Source: Nitrospira sp. (GTDB lineage: Bacteria > Nitrospirota > Nitrospiria > Nitrospirales > Nitrospiraceae). Taken from it: a DNA stretch of 64,000 nt. Shown one piece after another: positions 60,659-64,000 of the stretch. Under the pieces are notes generated by a model. That model had not been told where the DNA came from. It was given only the letters and a program-made list of their open reading frames with translations, and made no database searches. Made by a program: the position numbers and the translations under genes. The stretch's first letter is position 1; each line of letters begins with the position of its first letter. Location: positions 9,349 to 73,348 of the forward strand of contig JAJFBJ010000009.1 of the NCBI GenBank assembly GCA_020697375.1, written 5' to 3'.

Positions 60659-60999
60659 TCCGGTTGATATTGGTGGGGACGCTGCTGTTGCTCTCGCTGT
60701 CTTTTTTCTTGCAGAACCAAGAACAGGAAGTCACGCTGCGGTACCTTTTCGGCCTTCGATCGGCGTCGACGCTAATCTATAAGCCTATCCTGGCCGCTTT
60801 CGGGATCGGCCTGCTGGTATCAGGGATATTGTTGTTTCCTGCATGGGTACGAGGGCGGATTGACTTACGGCGAAAGACCAAAGCCCTGCAGGAAGCCGAG
60901 GTAGACCTGGAGCGGCTTCGACAATCCCTCGATAAGGCCACGCGTCGCGCGGGCATGTCCACGGTCCCTGAACCTGAAAACGAGCTTTCAGATGGGTGA
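60655..60999 (+). CDS. LapA-domain inner-membrane protein
   Basis: A 114-residue protein starting at TTG 60655 (AAGGAGGACGTCGCA directly upstream), overlapping tsaE by four bases. Two membrane helices (LVGTLLLLSLSFFLQNQ and ILAAFGIGLLVSGILLFPAW) are followed by a cytoplasmic coiled coil (TKALQEAEVDLERLRQSLDK). This is the LapA/DUF1049 plan; in E. coli LapA (YciS) works with LapB in lipopolysaccharide assembly. A role in this organism is unproven. It overlaps mutS by eight bases. Confidence 0.85.
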   Translation: MIRLILVGTLLLLSLSFFLQNQEQEVTLRYLFGLRSASTLIYKPILAAFGIGLLVSGILLFPAWVRGRIDLRRKTKALQEAEVDLERLRQSLDKATRRAGMSTVPEPENELSDG

Positions 61000-63640
61000 C
61001 GGCGACGGTACTCCATTGATGCGGCAGTACCGCGAGATCAAGCAGGCCTATCGGGATGCCATTCTCTTTTTTCGTGTCGGCGACTTTTACGAAATGTTTC
61101 ACGAGGACGCGGTCGAAGCTTCTAAACTCTTATCGATTGCGCTAACCTCGCGAGACAAAGCGAGCGAGACCCCGGTCCCGCTCTGCGGTATTCCTTACCA
61201 TGCAGCCACCAATTACATCGCAAAGCTTCTGGACGCCGGGAAAACCGTCGCCTTATGCGACCAAGTCGAGGATTCCAAGCTGGCCAAGGGATTGGTGCGT
61301 CGAGAGGTTGTCCGACTCTACACCCCCGGGACATTGATCGATAGCGAATTCCTTCCGGCCAGTGAATCCAGCCTGCTCGCAGCTGTATCGATCAGTCTCC
61401 GAAGCGACGGGACCGGACGCACAGATCTCTCATTCGGTTTGGCTACGATAGAAGTATCTACCGGAGACTACTGGATCAGTGAATTTCATGGTACCGATGC
61501 ACAGAACGCCCTTCTTGACGAACTCGCCAGGCTTGAACCGAAAGAATTATTGTTCTCAGACCAACAGGTGCAATACGGGGAATCTTGGATAAGCGGCGTG
61601 GCAGGGACACGATGTTGCCTAAAACCATCCTCTTGGTTCGATCTGGAAGACGGTCGTATGAGACTGCAACAACAGTTTCATGTCAATTCCCTGGAAGCTT
61701 TCGGCTGTCACACATTTCCGCTTGGCATTCGAGCCGCAGCGGCGGTGCTCCGCTATGTTCGCGAAACACAACCGTCGGCTTCGCTCGATCATATTCGGCA
61801 GCTACGAATCAGGCATTCTCAAGACGCCATGCACCTGGACAGCGCCACGATCCATAATTTGGAGCTCGTCCGGCCATCGGGCCGCGCAGGTGATACCTCG
61901 GGCAACTCGACCTCTACGCTGATGGGTGTCTTAGATCGCACCGTCACTGCTATGGGAACCAGGTTACTCCGCGAATGGCTGCTGCGGCCGCTACTGACCG
62001 CCGCGGCGATTGAGGCCCGCCTCTCGGCGGTCGATGAATGCAAAAGTCAACTCGATGCTCGAGTGCTCCTGCGGTCGGCATTACGAACAGTGCAAGATAT
62101 CTCGCGTCTCTGCAGCCGGATTTCCCTTGGGGTCGCCAATCCCCGAGACGTCCTGGCTCTGAAATCGTCTCTTTCCTCTCTTCCTGCGGTTCAAACTGGA
62201 TTGGCTGCCCTTCGCGCTCCTCTCCTCGCGACCCTATCGACAGACTGGGACAACGCGCAAGACTTGTACGACTTGATCGAAGAAGCGGTAGCGCCAGAGG
62301 CTCCTCTTTTGGTTCGCGATGGCAGCATCTTCAAAGACGGCTATCATCCGGAAGTAGATGATCTTCGGAAGGCAAGCCGTGAAGGTAGAGGATGGATTGC
62401 CGAACTGGAGACGAGGGAACGGGCACGAACCGGAATCGAGTCGTTGAAAATTCGGTACAACCAAGTGTTTGGATACTATATTGAAATTACCAAAGCCAAT
62501 CTTGGGAAAGTGCCCTCCGACTATATCCGCAAGCAAACGATGGTCAATGCCGAACGCTTCATGACCACGGATCTGAAGGAGTTGGAAGAACGTGTCCTGG
62601 GAGCCGACTCCAAATTAATCGCCCTGGAACAGGAGCTATTCGAAACGCTTCGTGTGCGGTTGGCACAGGAAACGGCCCGGCTTCAGGACATCAGCCGCCG
62701 GTTGGCCCTGCTGGATGTTCTGACAGCTCTAGCAGAAACCGCCGCACTTAATCGATATGTTCGACCTACCATCGATGAAGGCGGTGTCCTGCACATCGTT
62801 CAAGGCCGCCACCCCGTCATCGAACGCCTCGATCTCGCGGGAGGATTCGTCCCAAACGATACGCATCTGGATCTTGATGCAAGTCGTGTTCACATTCTGA
62901 CCGGTCCCAATATGGCAGGGAAAAGCACGTATCTCCGGCAGGTGGCTCTTATCACGCTGCTGGCTCAAATCGGCAGCTTCGTGCCCGCCAACGAGGCGCG
63001 CATCGGGCTGGTCGATCGTATCTTTACCCGCGTCGGCGCATCAGACAACCTCGCCGGCGGACAAAGCACCTTCATGGTGGAGATGACAGAATCGGCCCAC
63101 ATCCTCAACTGCGCAACATCCCGGAGTTTGATTCTCTTGGATGAAATCGGTCGGGGCACAAGTACTTACGACGGATTGAGCATTGCCTGGGCTATCGCGG
63201 AATACATACAGGATCCTCATCAGCTCGGTGCGCGCACGCTGTTCGCCACGCATTATCATGAGATGACCCAACTTGAAAGCCTGCGGGACGGGATCAAAAA
63301 CTACTGCGTCGCTGTTCAGGAGCGGAATGGAGAAGTTCTATTCCTGCGCAAGATCATCCTCGGAGGGGCCGATCGCAGCTACGGTATTCATGTCGCACAG
63401 CTGGCCGGTCTCCCAGACCCGGTCATACATCGAGCCAAAGCTGTCCTGGTCCAATTAGAATCTTCCAGATCCTCGATAAGCCCGATCGTAGAGAGTCAGC
63501 AGTCGTTACAATTCGACTCCGCCTTACCAATGCCACACCCGATGCTTGAAGAAGTCAGACAAATCAATCTCTTCTCCATGACTCCCCTTGAGGCTCTCAA
63601 TAGGCTAGCTTCTCTTCAGCAGCGTCTCTTGAGTGAATAG
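60992..63640 (+). CDS. mutS: DNA mismatch repair protein MutS
   Basis: An 882-residue protein: mismatch-reading Phe-X-Glu in FRVGDFYEMFHEDAVEASKL, connector and lever domains, clamp, and ATPase domain with Walker A LTGPNMAGKSTYLRQVALI. GGQSTFMVEMTESAHILN, Walker B LILLDEIGRGTSTYDGLS and TLFATHYHEMTQLESL follow. It recognises mismatches and recruits MutL. Starts inside the LapA gene. A terminator lies 36 bases after the stop. Confidence 0.97.
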   Translation: MGDGDGTPLMRQYREIKQAYRDAILFFRVGDFYEMFHEDAVEASKLLSIALTSRDKASETPVPLCGIPYHAATNYIAKLLDAGKTVALCDQVEDSKLAKGLVRREVVRLYTPGTLIDSEFLPASESSLLAAVSISLRSDGTGRTDLSFGLATIEVSTGDYWISEFHGTDAQNALLDELARLEPKELLFSDQQVQYGESWISGVAGTRCCLKPSSWFDLEDGRMRLQQQFHVNSLEAFGCHTFPLGIRAAAAVLRYVRETQPSASLDHIRQLRIRHSQDAMHLDSATIHNLELVRPSGRAGDTSGNSTSTLMGVLDRTVTAMGTRLLREWLLRPLLTAAAIEARLSAVDECKSQLDARVLLRSALRTVQDISRLCSRISLGVANPRDVLALKSSLSSLPAVQTGLAALRAPLLATLSTDWDNAQDLYDLIEEAVAPEAPLLVRDGSIFKDGYHPEVDDLRKASREGRGWIAELETRERARTGIESLKIRYNQVFGYYIEITKANLGKVPSDYIRKQTMVNAERFMTTDLKELEERVLGADSKLIALEQELFETLRVRLAQETARLQDISRRLALLDVLTALAETAALNRYVRPTIDEGGVLHIVQGRHPVIERLDLAGGFVPNDTHLDLDASRVHILTGPNMAGKSTYLRQVALITLLAQIGSFVPANEARIGLVDRIFTRVGASDNLAGGQSTFMVEMTESAHILNCATSRSLILLDEIGRGTSTYDGLSIAWAIAEYIQDPHQLGARTLFATHYHEMTQLESLRDGIKNYCVAVQERNGEVLFLRKIILGGADRSYGIHVAQLAGLPDPVIHRAKAVLVQLESSRSSISPIVESQQSLQFDSALPMPHPMLEEVRQINLFSMTPLEALNRLASLQQRLLSE

Positions 63641-63676
63641 GCATCGCATCGAGTCGGCACTATCCTATTTCGACAA

Positions 63677-63706
63677 AAGGCGGTGCCCCTTTCGGAGCAC
63701 CGCCTT
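63677..63706. terminator. Bidirectional intrinsic terminator after mutS
   Basis: AAGGCGGTGC (63677-63686) pairs with GCACCGCCTT (63696-63705 plus the next T) around a ten-base loop. CGTTTTCC follows on the plus strand, and on the minus strand the stem is followed by TTTTG. It can end both mutS and the convergent minus-strand gene at the right edge. Confidence 0.85.
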
Positions 63707-63733
63707 CGTTTTCCACATCGATTCCGTGCAGAA

Positions 63734-64000
63734 TCAGTGTTTCTTGCTACCTAGGTTATAGTGTGCCGTCCATGGAATAAGGCCAGCAATCGGCTTTCCG
63801 TCAGGCAACAGGACATCATACTGCATCAGCACGTTAGCTCCATCCGGAGACTTTGGTGAAGTATTGAGCTTTTGCTTCGCTGCGGCGCAAGCGGCATCCA
63901 GCTCGTGCTTACCATCGCACTCTTTTAAGCGAGAGGAAGAGATACTGCGAGGCTTCCCTATTTCGCCGGCATTGTCATTGAGTTTCTTCACCGAGGAGAT
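63734..64000 (-). CDS. Hypothetical protein, partial (N-terminus beyond right edge)
   Basis: About 88 residues ending YNLGSKKH are visible on the minus strand and the frame is open to the window's edge. It has a Cys pair (LKECDGKHELDAAC) and a short beta-rich C-terminus (ANVLMQYDVLLPDGKPIAGL). A GTG at 63991 could be a start, but no ribosome site is seen, so the gene probably extends outward. The family was not recognised. It converges on mutS across the terminator. Confidence 0.6.
   Translation of the reverse strand: MSSVKKLNDNAGEIGKPRSISSSRLKECDGKHELDAACAAAKQKLNTSPKSPDGANVLMQYDVLLPDGKPIAGLIPWTAHYNLGSKKH

Noticed and set aside
1..64000. CRISPR array, prophage, insertion sequence or rRNA operon
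   Set aside because: No regularly spaced repeats, transposase or integrase motifs, terminal inverted repeats or rRNA-like sequence were found by eye; weak or degraded elements could be missed.

Overview
The window looks like a stretch of chromosome from a Gram-negative, GC-rich (about 58-60%) free-living bacterium, most likely a Nitrospira-like member of the Nitrospirota. This rests on gene content, not on a marker gene: PSP1/RicT, citramalate synthase, an alginate-export-type porin beside tandem TatA proteins, DUF1264 proteins, a c-type cytochrome, phoH-ybeY-ftsY, and a PilY1/minor-pilin region. No rRNA, CRISPR array, phage, plasmid or insertion sequence was seen. One tRNA gene (Pro, GGG) is present. 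Coding density is high, and many genes overlap by 1-29 bases, so most blocks are operons.

Layout: 1-1.5 kb (minus) holds two DUF1264 proteins and a partial cytochrome c. 2.1-5.3 kb (minus) is a three-gene lysine-catabolism-like operon: a saccharopine/lysine dehydrogenase family protein, an ALDH7-type semialdehyde dehydrogenase and a VOC metalloprotein. 5.4-12.1 kb is mixed housekeeping: RicT, a very short HExxH protein, EVE, YdcF, YkgJ, ThrH and RecQ. 12.3-17.2 kb (minus) has a secreted protein, a porin, two TatA-type proteins and a methyltransferase. 18.3-21.2 kb (plus) is a tightly overlapped polyprenyl-phosphate sugar pathway (GT2, LAB_N membrane protein, GT39). It converges on a minus-strand M1 peptidase/TolB-like/PAP2 operon. 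25.6-29.1 kb (minus) has a double-receiver regulator and phoH-ybeY-ftsY.

From 29.2 to 44.9 kb is a type IV pilus region. It has two complete sets of minor pilins (FimT/PilV/PilW/PilX types), a 1472-residue PilY1 with a coupled lipoprotein, a PilB/GspE ATPase, the prepilin peptidase PilD, and a divergent LuxR-type DNA-binding protein. 44.9-49.5 kb (minus) is ihfA-merR-tRNA(Pro)-surE-dedA-cysS-rlmB.

49.6-57.5 kb (minus) is an aspartate-family and isoleucine block: aminotransferase, hom, thrC, a phosphoglycerate-mutase-like protein, lysC and cimA. It has no recognisable thrB. The mutase-like protein in its place carries an altered metal motif, and a ThrH homologue lies at 9.5 kb, so the route to homoserine phosphate is the most interesting metabolic question here. 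57.8-63.6 kb (plus) is pdxJ, nnr, tsaE, lapA and mutS, closed by a terminator. A partial gene enters from the right edge.
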